A DNA stretch of 63,397 nt from Paraburkholderia sp. Ac-20340 (lineage in GTDB: Bacteria > Pseudomonadota > Gammaproteobacteria > Burkholderiales > Burkholderiaceae), in contig NZ_JAAGPR010000042.1 in assembly GCF_017104965.1 (NCBI RefSeq), forward strand, positions 1-63,397, given 5' to 3'. The position numbers and the translations under genes are program-made. A model generated the notes under the pieces. It worked only from the letters and a program-made list of their open reading frames with translations, searched no databases and had not been told where the DNA came from. Positions 63,220 through 63,397 of this stretch are shown in pieces. Every line of letters starts with the position of its first letter. The first letter of the stretch is position 1.

Positions 63220-63271
63220 GGTCTATTAGCGTTGCCCCTGTGCGGGGCGGCACCTACTTTCTTTGCGGCGG
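63220..63271. repeat. G-rich intergenic repeat resembling those of Paraburkholderia, cut by the IS
   Basis: The stretch GTTGCCCCTGTGCGGGGCGG with CACCTACTTTCTTTGC after it is of a type I know as a dispersed intergenic repeat in Paraburkholderia genomes. It contains the small stem GCCCC/GGGGC. The repeat normally continues with a second CTTTC-type arm; here it stops at the apparent IS left end. Confidence 0.45.
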
Positions 63272-63397
63272 TGTATGGACTTGAGACATAGGTAACAGGT
63301 GTGCGGGGACATGGGTAACACTTCGGACAAGTGAATCGTCTGGAGCCGGCCATGCCGTGGAACCCGAGAGACACCATGAATCTGCGTCTGGAATTTG
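63272..63397 (+). mobile_element. Left end of an IS481-family insertion sequence
   Basis: The DNA from TGTATGGACTTGAGACA onward has the TGT start typical of IS481 ends, followed by two short GGTAACA-type direct repeats and then the transposase start. The element runs out of the window, so the right end and target duplication are not visible. Confidence 0.65.
63352..63397 (+). CDS. IS481-family transposase, N-terminal fragment
   Basis: The ATG at 63352 opens MPWNPRDTMNLRLEF, the characteristic start of IS481-type DDE transposases (usual form MPWNTRDTMSLRLEFV). Only 15 residues are in the window. The full protein would have a helix-turn-helix and a DDE integrase core of about 330-390 residues. 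Confidence 0.75.
   Translation, partial: MPWNPRDTMNLRLEF

Overview
This 63.4 kb window comes from a GC-rich beta-proteobacterium of the family Burkholderiaceae, most likely a Paraburkholderia or close Burkholderia relative. The signs are the Burkholderia-type OmpC porin, EmrA/OMF/EmrB and KatG proteins of that type, strong GC3 codon bias (long antisense ORFs lie opposite most real genes), and a G-rich intergenic repeat resembling those of Paraburkholderia. These assignments rest on sequence recognition alone; no database search was run. No rRNA, tRNA or CRISPR array was seen. Both ends look like contig edges: the left end is a tolQ fragment abutting a 5'-truncated ATP-grasp/alpha-E gene, and the right end runs into an IS481-type insertion sequence.

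Layout. 1-3 kb: alpha-E fragment, transglutaminase-like protease and a hypothetical protein. 3.4-6.5 kb: katG and three small ORFs. 7-12.5 kb: emrB-OMF-emrA efflux operon with a divergent TetR and twin ACCGATCGGT operators. 12.6-17.4 kb: tannase/feruloyl-esterase-like enzyme, DsbA-like protein, porin and GST. 17.4-21.9 kb: TetR plus a divergent aromatic-degradation operon (FAH hydrolase, extradiol dioxygenase, FAD monooxygenase) with twin TTGAC-N6-GTCAA operators. 22-27.3 kb: two divergent MFS transporters, a ProXp/YbaK deacylase, a probable PD-(D/E)XK nuclease-like protein and a small secreted protein.

28-41.2 kb is a compact Wzx/Wzy-type exopolysaccharide locus: initiating glycosyl-1-P transferase, WecG/TagA transferase, flippase, GH44 glycosidase, polymerase, Wza, a co-polymerase with a degenerate kinase domain, a DUF6492 protein and a secreted glycosidase-like lipoprotein. 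It holds the 61-codon remnant of an in-frame-deleted GMC oxidoreductase. An 18-bp near-palindrome occurs twice, upstream of that remnant and of the lipoprotein, and suggests one shared regulator.

41.2-47.3 kb is metabolic: an SDR remnant, D-tartrate dehydratase-like enolase-superfamily enzyme with divergent LysR, an AbiEi-like antitoxin without its toxin, a BON-domain protein, and an acetaldehyde-type dehydrogenase with DUF779.

47.3-62.1 kb is the most striking part: a 3716-residue autotransporter made of about 29 PATR-type units of two alternating lengths (about 99 and 86 residues) with visible segmental duplications, directly downstream of a complete siaABCD-like signalling operon. The SiaA-like phosphatase has a CBS-like soluble N-terminus instead of a membrane sensor. 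The likely logic is phosphatase/kinase control of SiaC, SiaC control of the diguanylate cyclase SiaD, and c-di-GMP control of attachment, with the adhesin and perhaps the EPS locus as outputs. This last link is inference. A sugar-phosphate isomerase-like TIM-barrel gene and the IS end close the window.
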